Positions 1-9,948 of a stretch of 59,985 nt of DNA are shown one piece after another. The position numbers and the translations under genes are program-made. This DNA is from an uncultured Bacteroidales bacterium (GTDB lineage: Bacteria; Bacteroidota; Bacteroidia; Bacteroidales; Paludibacteraceae), in the NCBI GenBank assembly GCA_944321155.1, contig CALUKG010000005.1, positions 1 through 59,985 on the forward strand. Direction: 5' to 3'. Position 1 is the first letter of the stretch. The number at the start of each line of letters is the position of its first letter. The notes beneath the pieces were generated by a model, which saw only the letters and a list, made by a program, of their open reading frames with translations, had not been told where the DNA came from and did not search any database.

Positions 1-143
1 TCGTAATGCTGTCCCGTATGCAGAATCTCTTCGGTAATCACCTCCGAAAAATGCTCCTGAATAGCACGTGAAAGCGCCGCCGCCTTGATAAACTGCGGAC
101 GCGCACCTATAATGGTCAATATGCGGTAGGGTTTTGAAGACAT
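1..143 (-). CDS. wecB: UDP-N-acetylglucosamine 2-epimerase, N-terminal fragment cut by window edge
   Basis: Only the first 47 codons lie in the window, reading leftward from an ATG at 141-143 and running off position 1. The peptide starts MSSKPYRILTIIGARPQFIK and continues to LHTGQHYD. The GARPQFIK and TGQHYD motifs are characteristic of the non-hydrolysing WecB/WbpI epimerase family, which inverts C2 of UDP-GlcNAc or related diacetamido sugars to give ManNAc-type precursors. The start lies one base beyond the stop of the upstream DUF354 gene, so it is the downstream end of the polysaccharide operon in this window. With a WlbA-like dehydrogenase nearby, the substrate could be UDP-GlcNAc or UDP-GlcNAc3NAcA; the fragment cannot decide. 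Confidence 0.85.
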   Translation of the reverse strand, partial: MSSKPYRILTIIGARPQFIKAAALSRAIQEHFSEVITEEILHTGQHY

Positions 144-144
144 C

Positions 145-1236
145 TTATTTAAAGTTGTATTGGTAATCAGGATTCTCTTTTATTATCTGCGCACTTTGCG
201 GATAATTTTCTACAAACCACACTAAAAAGGCCGTTACATCTATTTTCTCAGAAAGCATCTTTTTTCTACGCAAAGCATATTCTTCCACAATTGCTTGCCT
301 ATCAGTAGATAATATTTCCACTGCTTTTGAAATTGCCTTCATTTGGTCTTGGGATGACTCTGAATAATTCAAACACAATTGATATGAATGCTCTAAATGC
401 TGCGTATAGATTGTACTATTATCATTCAGGAAGATAGCAGGTACTCCTAACATTGCAGCCTCTTCTGCCATTGTACTACTCTCTCCAAAAATCAAAGAAG
501 CAAAAGCCATTGCATCATGCATACGTTCCGGCGCAATCCTAATTCTATATTGTTCCAATTCTTGCGGCAATTCTTTTTCTGAAGATATAAACACTTTAGC
601 ATAAGGCAAAAAGGATTGTATCGCCTTTATTTTGTTTTCATAAGTCATTCCCTTGTGCCCCACATCATGTGATGCATTCCAAGCTACAAATCGAATAATC
701 ACATATTTATCATCTTCACTAACCCCTAATTCCTGTAAAACGGTTTTATCTGGAGTAAAACGTTTAGGATGCAGATACAACAATTCATTATAGCCGGCAT
801 AGGAAATGTTCTTTCTATCTTGCGATAGTGGATTTTGATAGTCTGAAGTCAAAATTACTTTTGTAAATGGCTTGTACAACCTTACCTGTTCGAAATTAAA
901 CGTATCCTCAAAAGCAATATGTGGTTTTCCCATTACGAAAGCCACGTGGGAGGCCGTTATGGAACCATGAGATAAAAATACATCCGGTTTACATCGTCCA
1001 GCTATTTTCCAAACTTTATAATCGAACCCTATAAGGTTGTGTATTTTTCCACTCAATGATTTTCTTTTCTTTCCCAAAGAAACATATGACAACCCATCCT
1101 CTTTCAACAATCTGATTTCAAACTCTTTATCACGTGTTGTAAACAACACTTTATGGCCATGCTGCATTAATTCATGTGCCGCATGTTTAAACATATGAAC
1201 ATGAGCTGGATGCCCTATGTCTATCAATATATTCAT
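145..1236 (-). CDS. DUF354 family glycosyltransferase-like protein
   Basis: The 363-residue protein opens with MNILIDIGHPAHVHMFKHA, the N-terminal signature of the DUF354 family, which has a GT-B fold related to WecB and MurG. A C-terminal segment, ASLIFGESSTMAEEAAMLG followed by PAIF, matches the nucleotide-sugar-binding half of such enzymes. The biochemical role of DUF354 proteins is not established; they are often encoded beside wecB, as here, where the two genes are separated by a single base. A glycosyl transfer or epimerase-partner function in polysaccharide synthesis is inferred from fold and context. The ATG at 1236 lies one base after the stop of the upstream FemAB-like gene, so translation is probably coupled. 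Confidence 0.8.
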   Translation of the reverse strand: MNILIDIGHPAHVHMFKHAAHELMQHGHKVLFTTRDKEFEIRLLKEDGLSYVSLGKKRKSLSGKIHNLIGFDYKVWKIAGRCKPDVFLSHGSITASHVAFVMGKPHIAFEDTFNFEQVRLYKPFTKVILTSDYQNPLSQDRKNISYAGYNELLYLHPKRFTPDKTVLQELGVSEDDKYVIIRFVAWNASHDVGHKGMTYENKIKAIQSFLPYAKVFISSEKELPQELEQYRIRIAPERMHDAMAFASLIFGESSTMAEEAAMLGVPAIFLNDNSTIYTQHLEHSYQLCLNYSESSQDQMKAISKAVEILSTDRQAIVEEYALRRKKMLSEKIDVTAFLVWFVENYPQSAQIIKENPDYQYNFK

Positions 1237-1237
1237 A

Positions 1238-2239
1238 CTATCTTCTTTTCATTAAGAAAACACCACATTTCCCAATTTGATACAACAACTTCTGACAAAC
1301 ACACAAATACCTGCCATGTTCTACCTGTTTGCCTCCAAATTCTCTTTTGTAGTCTCTTACTCCATAGGGAACATTAGGCTTGCCAGCCCCCATCATATCA
1401 TATACAGAAATACCATGCTCTACAGAATAAACCATCCCAGCATAGGTCGCCAAAGTAGAAGGAAAGATCGTTTTAGAAATATCATCTTTACCACAGGCAA
1501 ACCATTCGTACATGGCCTTTCCTTCCAACACCACACATACGGTTCCTCCTATAATCTCCCCTTGCCATTCCACCAACAAGAAATGTGCTTCAGGCAATGC
1601 ATAAAGCTTTTCAAAGAAGTAAAAAGGGAATAATGGAGTCTTCACCTTGATTTTATATAAGTCCAATAAGATGGCATAATAAGCCTTTACTTGTTCCAAA
1701 GTAGGCTTTACAACCACTTGAGCTCCATCACGCATAGAAGTTTTTATTTTCCTTTTTTTACTTTTCCCCATATTTGCCATCAACGTATCCATAGAAGACG
1801 TATCCACATGGAAGTTCAGATGCGGCTGATAGTTCCACCCTGCCAACTCAAAACAATTGTGAAAAGCACTGTAATCATGAAAATTACGGGTTTCTATATA
1901 AATAGCCTTGCTTCTCAATTGCTGTCTCACAAACACCAAAAGTTGCAGTAGAGCATCCGTCTGAATATTTTCTGCTAACAGCGGTCCACCAATAATAATG
2001 GCTCGTCTTGTCAGCCATTGTTTTATCAGATTCGTCTCTCGGGTAATGTATCCCTGCATCACTCCCACCAATTCGCCGTCTTGTTCCACTCCATAAGCAA
2101 AAGGCTCCATAAAGGGCAGACTGGCATAGAAATCATAGCAGGCGGGCGTCTGAAAAAAGGTTGCAAATTGAGAGGTAGAAACCAAAGCCTCCCAGGCCCC
2201 TCTATCCAATTGTGGGTATGTTAATACTTGTATATCCAT
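1238..2239 (-). CDS. FemAB-like / GNAT-fold transferase
   Basis: The protein has 333 residues and no signal peptide. The middle and C-terminal parts carry a lysine-rich MGKSKKRKIKTSMRDG segment, then a GNAT-like core (HFLLVEWQGEIIGGTVCVV) ending in YDMMGAGKPNVPYGVRDYKREFGG. This layout is typical of FemAB/BioF2-like acyltransferases (PF13480-type), which move amino acids or acyl groups onto amine acceptors and are frequent in exopolysaccharide loci. Here it probably decorates a sugar or lipid-linked intermediate with an acyl or aminoacyl group. The exact donor and acceptor cannot be read from the sequence. It lies between the Gfo/Idh dehydrogenase (10 bp away) and DUF354 (1 bp away). Confidence 0.7.
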   Translation of the reverse strand: MDIQVLTYPQLDRGAWEALVSTSQFATFFQTPACYDFYASLPFMEPFAYGVEQDGELVGVMQGYITRETNLIKQWLTRRAIIIGGPLLAENIQTDALLQLLVFVRQQLRSKAIYIETRNFHDYSAFHNCFELAGWNYQPHLNFHVDTSSMDTLMANMGKSKKRKIKTSMRDGAQVVVKPTLEQVKAYYAILLDLYKIKVKTPLFPFYFFEKLYALPEAHFLLVEWQGEIIGGTVCVVLEGKAMYEWFACGKDDISKTIFPSTLATYAGMVYSVEHGISVYDMMGAGKPNVPYGVRDYKREFGGKQVEHGRYLCVCQKLLYQIGKCGVFLMKRR

Positions 2240-2249
2240 CTACTCCTTT

Positions 2250-3239
<990 letters not shown>

Positions 3240-3701
3240 TTATTCTATATACTCTATTGTTTTTATTTTTCTCGCAGGATTACCTGCCACTACAGAAAAA
3301 GGAGGAACACTATGTGTAACCACAGCACCAGCAGCCACAATACTGCATTCGCCAATTTCCACATCTGGTAAAATTATAGCGCCTGCACCTATCCACGCAT
3401 CTTTATGGATAATAATGGATCTCTTCTTTGGCTTTAGATAAGGTTTTAATCGACTATTATTCGGATGTGAGGCTAAAACCAATGTTACATTAGGTGCAAT
3501 ACTTACCCTATCTTCTAATGAAAGTAATATATTTCTATCCGCATATCCTATTGTTATGGATAAACCATCTGCAACATATACATCTTTCCCTAACTTAAAT
3601 CCACATTGTCTTAAAACCCACAGTCTCAATCTCAAATAAGGAAAAGGCAATATAAAACTTAACAAAAACTTTCTTTTATAACGATATAGCTTATCTTTCA
3701 T
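3240..3701 (-). CDS. Hexapeptide-repeat (left-handed beta-helix) acetyltransferase
   Basis: The short protein of 153 residues has a basic N-terminus, then imperfect hexapeptide repeats such as VSIAPNVTL, DAWIGAGAIILPDVEIGECSIVAAGAVVTHSVPP and the terminal VVAGNPARKIKT. The GAGA and VAGNPARKI motifs place it with maltose/galactoside O-acetyltransferase-like (WbbJ-type) enzymes that use acetyl-CoA. It probably acetylates a sugar hydroxyl or amine in this locus. The start overlaps the stop of the glycosyltransferase 3691-4611 by 11 bp, so the pair is translationally coupled. At 153 residues it is short for WbpD-like N-acetyltransferases, which makes an O-acetyltransferase more likely. Confidence 0.8.
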   Translation of the reverse strand: MKDKLYRYKRKFLLSFILPFPYLRLRLWVLRQCGFKLGKDVYVADGLSITIGYADRNILLSLEDRVSIAPNVTLVLASHPNNSRLKPYLKPKKRSIIIHKDAWIGAGAIILPDVEIGECSIVAAGAVVTHSVPPFSVVAGNPARKIKTIEYIE

Positions 3702-4611
3702 TAATTACTCTTTTATATATACTTATCAATTTCATAGCAACATTCTGATTATCTAATCTTTGTTGTAACAGTTCCTCTCTACCATTAGAGCGTTTACCTT
3801 GTTCCAAAATAGATTTTAATGTATCTGAAATAGTTTGCGGATTACGTTCCACCACAGCACTAGGATACACCCTTTCTAACCGTTCCTTCACATCCCCCAC
3901 ATCCACCGTCACCACAGGACAATTGCAGGCCATCGCTTCTTTCACCACTTGTGGTGACCCTTCCGTAAAAGAAGTCAACAACAATGCATCTGCCGCATAA
4001 AACAGCGTTGCCACTTCCTGACGACTATAGCCCTTTAACTCAACCAAGTGCACATCCGACAATAACTGTACAGCCGCCTGCGCCAAAGGAGCATTCTTTA
4101 CAGCATTATCATAAGCTCCCGCAAACAACACATATTTCCCATCAGCATCCCATCCCAATGCATCACGTGCATCCAACTTATTTTGCAAAACAAAATTATC
4201 CACATCTATACCACAAGGCAACAGACTATATTTCTTATGTATTTTTGCCAATTCTACATTACGTTGTGATACAAACACATTCCATGCAGACAATCGCATC
4301 GCCATTTTTGAGAATCGTCTTACTTCCACCACATTGATATCACTGCCATGGTAGGTTGTCACCACAGGCACTTTCCGTTGCAAATTTGCCAACAACCCAG
4401 ACAAGCCATAGTGAGCATGTATTATGTCAGGTTGGAATTCTTTTATCTTCTTACTCAAAGAAGGTAGCACTCTTAAATAACCTTTTATTCCTTTTCCAAC
4501 TATTCCAAAATAATCAATCACTACCCCTCGTTGCTGCAAAGCATGTGCTTGCTCCACCACAAAAGGGCTTAAATTCCCGCTATTCTTCGATGCGATTATC
4601 AAGACTTTCAT
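3691..4611 (-). CDS. Family 4-type glycosyltransferase (GT-B fold)
   Basis: The protein has 306 residues and is GT-B. The N-terminal half contains DIIHAHYGLSGLLANL and TTYHGSDINVV, typical of GT4 enzymes. The C-terminal nucleotide-sugar-binding half contains YAADALLLTSFTEGSPQVVKEAMACNCPVVTVDVGDVKE, with the EX7E-like motif (E..SPQVVKEAMA). It should transfer one sugar from a nucleotide donor during assembly of the repeat unit on the cytoplasmic side. At about 300 residues it is slightly shorter than many GT4 proteins (350-400) but has both halves. It is separated by one base from the GT2 gene upstream and overlaps the acetyltransferase downstream. Linkage and sugar are not predictable. Confidence 0.85.
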   Translation of the reverse strand: MKVLIIASKNSGNLSPFVVEQAHALQQRGVVIDYFGIVGKGIKGYLRVLPSLSKKIKEFQPDIIHAHYGLSGLLANLQRKVPVVTTYHGSDINVVEVRRFSKMAMRLSAWNVFVSQRNVELAKIHKKYSLLPCGIDVDNFVLQNKLDARDALGWDADGKYVLFAGAYDNAVKNAPLAQAAVQLLSDVHLVELKGYSRQEVATLFYAADALLLTSFTEGSPQVVKEAMACNCPVVTVDVGDVKERLERVYPSAVVERNPQTISDTLKSILEQGKRSNGREELLQQRLDNQNVAMKLISIYKRVINER

Positions 4612-4612
4612 G

Positions 4613-5629
4613 CTATTTTCCCAAAAGAACTTTCATATATTCTTTAACACCTCTTTTAGATATACACCCGTAACCTGCAAAGATACGACAAGTTAAATAA
4701 AAACCAATTATTTTCACACATATAGCTACCCTATCCGATTTTCTGGTTGCACTATATTGTAAAACAGGTTTCATTTCTTCCAGCAATACGTAAGCAGATT
4801 TTCTATCTTGTTTGGGCAATAAAAAGAAACCATACAATAAGGTAGGGAATAAGAAAGCCATATAATTTAACTGCAATTGTGCCAATGTTCCTACATCTTC
4901 CTGCAGACGAGGTATCCATTTCTGAAACATATACTGATAACTTTGATAAGTTCGAATGGAAAGTGAAGTTGAAATGGAATCAGAACGATGCCGATAACAA
5001 TAGCCATAACAATTCACTGCTTTTACGGTTTTCAGATGTTGCCATAAAACCATACTCCAATCCACATCCTCACTTAGCAGTTCCTTCTCAAAAAAAATCT
5101 GATTATCCATCAAAAATTCTCGTCGTATTATTTGAAAACACGCACTCATATTAAAGCGTTGCGTGCGTAACAGATGTTCAAAAATAACGGTTGTCGATGA
5201 TGCATGATTAATAAAATCCACATTATACGACCGTTCCTTGTTTTCATTTCCAGTATCTTCATACTTATCTATACGGCAAAACAGCAAAGTATCAGGATAC
5301 TGGTATTGTTCTACTTGTTCCACCAATGTTTGCAACACATTATCCGAAGCATAATAATCATCCCCATCCAAAAAGTGGATATATTCTCCTTTGACCTCTA
5401 ACAATCCTGCATTTCGCGCGTCACTCAATCCTCCATTGGTTTTATGCACCACACGAATTCGCTCGTCTTTCTTTGTCCATTCCTCACAAAGCACGGGTGA
5501 TTGGTCGGTTGAACCATCATTCACCAACACCAATTCCCAATCTTGAAAACTTTGTGCCAATACCGATTGCACACAATCATTTAAATATTGAGCAATATTA
5601 TATACGGGTACTATGATTGATAGTTTCAT
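4613..5629 (-). CDS. Family 2 glycosyltransferase
   Basis: A 338-residue GT-A enzyme. MKLSIIVPVYNIAQYLNDCVQSVL begins the GT2 domain, with LVNDGSTDQSP as the nucleotide-binding DGSTD motif and IHFLDGDDYY as the DXD-like metal site. The ATG at 5629 is preferred because the product then begins exactly at the conserved MKLSIIVPVYN; an ATG two codons earlier (5635) is possible. It overlaps the end of the upstream polymerase gene by 32 bp. The C-terminal 120 residues, after HRSDSIST, are less conserved and contain hydrophobic stretches that may associate with the membrane. It is expected to add one residue to the undecaprenyl-linked repeat unit. Confidence 0.88.
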   Translation of the reverse strand: MKLSIIVPVYNIAQYLNDCVQSVLAQSFQDWELVLVNDGSTDQSPVLCEEWTKKDERIRVVHKTNGGLSDARNAGLLEVKGEYIHFLDGDDYYASDNVLQTLVEQVEQYQYPDTLLFCRIDKYEDTGNENKERSYNVDFINHASSTTVIFEHLLRTQRFNMSACFQIIRREFLMDNQIFFEKELLSEDVDWSMVLWQHLKTVKAVNCYGYCYRHRSDSISTSLSIRTYQSYQYMFQKWIPRLQEDVGTLAQLQLNYMAFLFPTLLYGFFLLPKQDRKSAYVLLEEMKPVLQYSATRKSDRVAICVKIIGFYLTCRIFAGYGCISKRGVKEYMKVLLGK

Positions 5630-7061
5630 AAGCATTATTCTCCATTTGCTGTAAACGTTTCCTCTCCTTTTTTCTCCATTGCGCTATCTCCATTTGTTGG
5701 TTATTATAAAACAGCACAAATAGGAACACAGCCATAAATGCTGGTGTACGGAATATAAAACCAGTGTACATAAAATATTCCCAAGCAGTTATTCCTAGCA
5801 ACACCCAACTTAACCGTTTGTGACGTATAAAAAAGAATGGAAGGAAACCAAATATAATGGTCGTTATTACTCCTAAAATTCCCGTTGTAACATAAGATTG
5901 AAACATTCCTGTCGCAGCACCTTTATAAGATAATTTAATGGTCAATGGTAATTCTAAGAATTCACCATAATTGGTAGAATACATAGCCGAGAAACCCAAC
6001 CCAATCCAATCCTGTCGGTTTACCTTACCACTAAATATCAATTTAAACAATTCTATTGTAGCATTTCCTCTCCCTGATGCTGTTTGTGTATCATTTTCCA
6101 CCAATCTTCCACCCACACTACTTAACAACACATTCTTATTGTTGGTGATAGAGAGTCCCTCTTCCCCAAACTGATAAGTTTCTGCATAATCAAACATATA
6201 TTCCAAATCAAAGGAGCCCCATACTTTATGTTCCGGATTCAATGTTGGGGTTAAACGAGCACCAAAATAAAAGACGACTGGAATGGCTGTTATACCCAAT
6301 ATAATATATTTATTCAACCGTATGCCTTGCACATATACTATAAAAGCGGCAATTACAAAAGGAAGAATAAACCAAACAGCTCGTTTTCCGGTAGTAAAGC
6401 CAACCAACAACAAGCCAATCACATACAACCAATCATATTTCGTCAACTTTCCTTGTTTATAGAACCATAATACAATAAAACCAATTATCGGGATAGTTGT
6501 ACCTTGTCCTCCTCCTATATAGGATAATGTTCCCACTAAAGCCTCAAATCCTATACCTGGAAATAAAATCAATTTAATTAATGCATGAAAGATTTGAACA
6601 GCAAACAGTTGATATAACAACAACAACATAAATCGACCTTCATGTCGTATGAATACAGCATTTTGAACTAAAAAATAAAGTAAATAAATTTCTACATAAC
6701 GCGCATATTGACTAAGAATTATCGTTATGGTATTCCCTAGACTTTGTGTAACTGCAACAAAAAAAGCTACCGAAAACAATATAAATATACCACTCCAAAT
6801 TCTATTGTAGGAAGTTGTATGATTCCATGCACTTCGTCGATAGGTACACCAAAAACTATAGAAAAGCACAAATATTTTATACAGGTTATTTATTGCAGAA
6901 GACAAGAATACAAATAATCCTGTATAAAACATCAATATCAATAAAACACATAAATTATTTCCTCTATATTTCATAAGGAAATACAGAAAAGACAGCAATA
7001 CAAAAACATAGTAAATGAACTGGTTTTGTATATTTACATTATATACTAATGAATCAAACAT
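5598..7061 (-). CDS. Wzy-like O-antigen/capsule polymerase (multi-pass membrane protein)
   Basis: The 487-residue protein is mostly hydrophobic, with roughly ten or more predicted membrane spans, for example residues 15-30, 40-60, 130-160, 195-215 and 400-450. A long soluble loop at about residues 265-370 (from FGARLTPTLNP to about YSTNYGEFLELP) interrupts them. This topology, with a large periplasmic loop in the C-terminal half, is characteristic of Wzy polymerases and O-antigen ligases, which join lipid-linked repeat units at the periplasmic face. It is the only such gene in the cluster. Sequence conservation in this class is too low for motif confirmation. It lies between OafA-type acyltransferase and GT2 genes and overlaps the latter. 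Confidence 0.72.
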   Translation of the reverse strand: MFDSLVYNVNIQNQFIYYVFVLLSFLYFLMKYRGNNLCVLLILMFYTGLFVFLSSAINNLYKIFVLFYSFWCTYRRSAWNHTTSYNRIWSGIFILFSVAFFVAVTQSLGNTITIILSQYARYVEIYLLYFLVQNAVFIRHEGRFMLLLLYQLFAVQIFHALIKLILFPGIGFEALVGTLSYIGGGQGTTIPIIGFIVLWFYKQGKLTKYDWLYVIGLLLVGFTTGKRAVWFILPFVIAAFIVYVQGIRLNKYIILGITAIPVVFYFGARLTPTLNPEHKVWGSFDLEYMFDYAETYQFGEEGLSITNNKNVLLSSVGGRLVENDTQTASGRGNATIELFKLIFSGKVNRQDWIGLGFSAMYSTNYGEFLELPLTIKLSYKGAATGMFQSYVTTGILGVITTIIFGFLPFFFIRHKRLSWVLLGITAWEYFMYTGFIFRTPAFMAVFLFVLFYNNQQMEIAQWRKKERKRLQQMENNAYETINHSTRI

Positions 7062-7075
7062 AATATCCTTTTATG

Positions 7076-8107
7076 CTATCGATACGTTGTATATTTATTT
7101 TTTTTCCTCAAAAAGATAGATTCATAATATTTATATGATACATAGGCCAATAAGATAGTTAGCAAGCTAATTGACACATAAGATATAACTCTATATTGTA
7201 TATTCAAAGGCATTGCAATAAATTGAAACCCATATATTACTAAAGGATGTATTACATAAATTCCATATGAAATTTTACCCAAAAAACGCAAGGGTGCGAT
7301 TTCTAAATTAACGATTGCATACCTCCTGTTTATTTGACCAACGATTATACAAGCAGTAGCTAAACCCAATAATAAATGCTCCGTAGGTCCAGGAGTTCGT
7401 AATCCGCAAAACATAATAGCAATAAAAAGAATCCAAGCCAATATCTGAGCGAAATAATTATTCAAATATTCCATTTTATGATTCCTAAAGCCAAAAGCAA
7501 ATATTCCCCCCAAAAGCATCAGTTCAAATCTATTTACAGCAAAAATAGAATATAACATAGTAGAATCTGCCGTATACCGGAAATAGAACTTTAAGACAAC
7601 AAATGCTCCCATGCAATACAACAATGGTTTAACAGTATTTATTCTCCTTATTAGCCACGGCCATACTAAGTAAAATTGTTCCTCAACACCTATTGACCAA
7701 AGATGAGCAATATATGGCAAAGCACCTCCTACACAAAATGGTATATTAGCTCCCATAAAAATATACCACAAATATGATGAAGTCAACATACCATTATGCT
7801 GTAAGACTATGCCTACAATAAAAAGATATAAATAATACAACGGCCATATTCGTAAAATTCTTCGCATATAGAATTTAGCGATATGAACAGTTCCTGTTTG
7901 CCCCTTCTCCAACAACAGCAAATAAGTAATCAAAAAGCCACTTAAAGTAAAAAAGACCGAAACCCCATAACTAGCCGCTTCCATTCCTCCCTTAATACCA
8001 TCTAACACATCTCCGTATACTATCTGAATGTGAGACAGTAATACAGCCAATGCAGCAATACTCCTAATTCCATCTAAACCAGACAAATAAAAAATTTTTT
8101 TATGCAT
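7076..8107 (-). CDS. Acyltransferase family 3 (OafA/YrhL-like) membrane protein
   Basis: A 343-residue integral membrane acyltransferase (PF01757 type). The N-terminal FYLSGLDGIRSIAALAVLLSHI contains the family's LDGIR-AA-V--SH pattern, in which the histidine is thought catalytic. VSVFFTLSGFLITYLLL and YMRRILRIWPLYYLYL follow in the usual order, then HLWSIGVEEQFYLVWPW. These proteins transfer acetyl or other acyl groups from cytoplasmic acyl-CoA to periplasmic polysaccharide. The ATG at 8107 is used; a GTG codon directly before it adds only one residue. It is likely responsible for O-acylation of the polymer, in addition to the soluble acetyltransferases of the locus. Confidence 0.9.
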   Translation of the reverse strand: MHKKIFYLSGLDGIRSIAALAVLLSHIQIVYGDVLDGIKGGMEAASYGVSVFFTLSGFLITYLLLLEKGQTGTVHIAKFYMRRILRIWPLYYLYLFIVGIVLQHNGMLTSSYLWYIFMGANIPFCVGGALPYIAHLWSIGVEEQFYLVWPWLIRRINTVKPLLYCMGAFVVLKFYFRYTADSTMLYSIFAVNRFELMLLGGIFAFGFRNHKMEYLNNYFAQILAWILFIAIMFCGLRTPGPTEHLLLGLATACIIVGQINRRYAIVNLEIAPLRFLGKISYGIYVIHPLVIYGFQFIAMPLNIQYRVISYVSISLLTILLAYVSYKYYESIFLRKKNKYTTYR

Positions 8108-8118
8108 CACCTAGTATT

Positions 8119-9231
8119 TTAGATAACAGAATAAATTTCTTCGAGCACTGCATCAACCTTAAATTCAGTAGATTTCATAAAAGACTGACCCTTATAAAAT
8201 TTATATTTGGTCTCATCTTTGAGCATCTGTAAAATTGCACCCAAAATATCCTCCTCTTTTTTTTCCACCAATAAACCATATCTATTATTTTCCAACAACT
8301 CCATAGGTCCTGTTATTTTTGTAGCAACTATCGGCAATCCCAATGTCATAGCTTCACAAACAACCAAAGGATAACCTTCCACATCTGAAGTACTCACAAA
8401 TAAATCAGCTTCTCTCATATAAGCATAGGGAGGATTTTTAAAACCCAACAAAAAGACATTGTCTTGTAAATGCAACTCTTTAATCTGATCCTCTAATTCA
8501 TTCCTTAGATGCCCTTCTCCTATAATCCAAGTATCCACATCATAATGATTCTGTTTCAACATACCACAAACATTGATGAGACGGTCGAAGCGTTTTGCTT
8601 CTACTAAACGCCCTACAGCAACAATAGTAAATTTTCTTTTCTTAGGTTTTTCTCTTTCTGCTTCTTTCCTAATCAGCTCTGTATCAATTAGATTATAAAT
8701 CACTCGTTGCTGAATATTTATAGTTGGAAAACAATGATTAAACTGCAATTGAGCGTCTTTGGACACAAATACAATTTCATGCATATTCTTATATGCAATT
8801 TCTTCATCTCCTCTTTTATATAAATGCCCAGTCCAATGATTATTAATAAAATCTGTATGTACCCATGTTACATGACGATTACCTTTGTCTAAAATGAACT
8901 GATGAAATTGTAATGATGTGCCCTCCGCAAAAGAAACGATAGTGTCATAATTTTGACATATCGTTTTTCTTATTCGTCCTGATAAAAAAAAGACACTTCC
9001 TATATACTGATAAAATTTACGATGTAGCTTATACAGAAGACTTTTTGCAGAATACACAGAATATACCTTCACTCTTTTATCCACATCTGGCAAAAACACT
9101 CCTTCTTGAAAAAGCAAACACAAATCTACATCATACAGATTATAATCTAAATAGCGTAGAATATTTATCAAAACACGCTCAGCTCCTCCACCGTTCAATG
9201 CCGTAATAATGAACAATATCTTTTTCCTCAT
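8119..9231 (-). CDS. Family 4 glycosyltransferase
   Basis: A 370-residue GT4 protein. The start, MRKKILFIITALNGGGAERVLINIL, has the classic GGGAERV loop of the acceptor domain. The donor domain contains VAVGRLVEAKRFDRLINV, WIIGEGHLRNELEDQI and the EX7E motif in STSDVEGYPLVVCEAMTLGLPIVAT. The family uses NDP-sugars with retention of configuration. It is 3 bp downstream of the beta-helix acetyltransferase gene 9235-9948 and 11 bp upstream of the OafA-type gene. Full-length and intact; the sugar transferred is not predictable. Confidence 0.9.
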   Translation of the reverse strand: MRKKILFIITALNGGGAERVLINILRYLDYNLYDVDLCLLFQEGVFLPDVDKRVKVYSVYSAKSLLYKLHRKFYQYIGSVFFLSGRIRKTICQNYDTIVSFAEGTSLQFHQFILDKGNRHVTWVHTDFINNHWTGHLYKRGDEEIAYKNMHEIVFVSKDAQLQFNHCFPTINIQQRVIYNLIDTELIRKEAEREKPKKRKFTIVAVGRLVEAKRFDRLINVCGMLKQNHYDVDTWIIGEGHLRNELEDQIKELHLQDNVFLLGFKNPPYAYMREADLFVSTSDVEGYPLVVCEAMTLGLPIVATKITGPMELLENNRYGLLVEKKEEDILGAILQMLKDETKYKFYKGQSFMKSTEFKVDAVLEEIYSVI

Positions 9232-9234
9232 ATA

Positions 9235-9948
9235 CTATTTATTTGCTTGTAGGAAATCTTCAAATGATGAATACTGAGGAGGATTTTTTAAAAGAAACAG
9301 ATCCTTGTGCCCCTGCATTTGCACCTCTTCTATCAATTTTCGAAAAGATGCTGAACAGATAACATTATTAGACCAGAATTGAGCAAACTCTTCTCTAAAA
9401 TCTTCAACAGTCAATCCCTCACCCTTCGTTTTTCTTAAATGTTGAACATATTCATATACTTCTTGCTCAACTTTTTCTTTTCGTTTTCTGTAATATTCCT
9501 CTAAAGTACATAATGGACGAGCAGGTATTCCTGCAGCTACAGTATTCTCAGGAATATCTTTCGTTACAATTGCTCCTGCACCAATAATACAATTATCCCC
9601 AATCGTCACCCCTCGTAATATCATCGCACGTTGACCAACATGAACATTATTTCCAATTTTTACTTTAGAACGTCCAGGGATATAATCATGAAATGCATGT
9701 ACAAAAACAGATGTCGTATAATCATGAGTTAAAATAGTTACATCTGCAGCAATCACAACATTATCACCTATCTCTAAATAACCAGGTGTTGAAATATCTA
9801 TTTTAATGGTTTTATATCCAAACAACCTTAAATTATTCCCTATTACAACACCGTTCTTTCTCAAATAATCAATAAAGCGTCGCTGCGAGGACATTGCATA
9901 TTTTTGTCCTACATAATGCTTTATATGGTTGACAAGTTTACACTCCAT
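9235..9948 (-). CDS. Hexapeptide-repeat acetyltransferase with C-terminal extension
   Basis: The protein has 237 residues from an ATG at 9948. A TTG codon eight residues upstream is possible but would extend the overlap with the preceding gene. The middle carries left-handed beta-helix repeats ([76 protein letters not shown]), as in the WbbJ/CysE-type O-acetyltransferases; HD in the THDYT loop may be catalytic. An unusual C-terminal region of about 75 residues (from RKRKEKVEQEV to QANK) is charged and helical, and ends in a segment rich in aromatic residues. Its function is unknown; it may oligomerise or bind acceptor. Overlaps the GT2 gene by 11 bp. Confidence 0.83.
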   Translation of the reverse strand: MECKLVNHIKHYVGQKYAMSSQRRFIDYLRKNGVVIGNNLRLFGYKTIKIDISTPGYLEIGDNVVIAADVTILTHDYTTSVFVHAFHDYIPGRSKVKIGNNVHVGQRAMILRGVTIGDNCIIGAGAIVTKDIPENTVAAGIPARPLCTLEEYYRKRKEKVEQEVYEYVQHLRKTKGEGLTVEDFREEFAQFWSNNVICSASFRKLIEEVQMQGHKDLFLLKNPPQYSSFEDFLQANK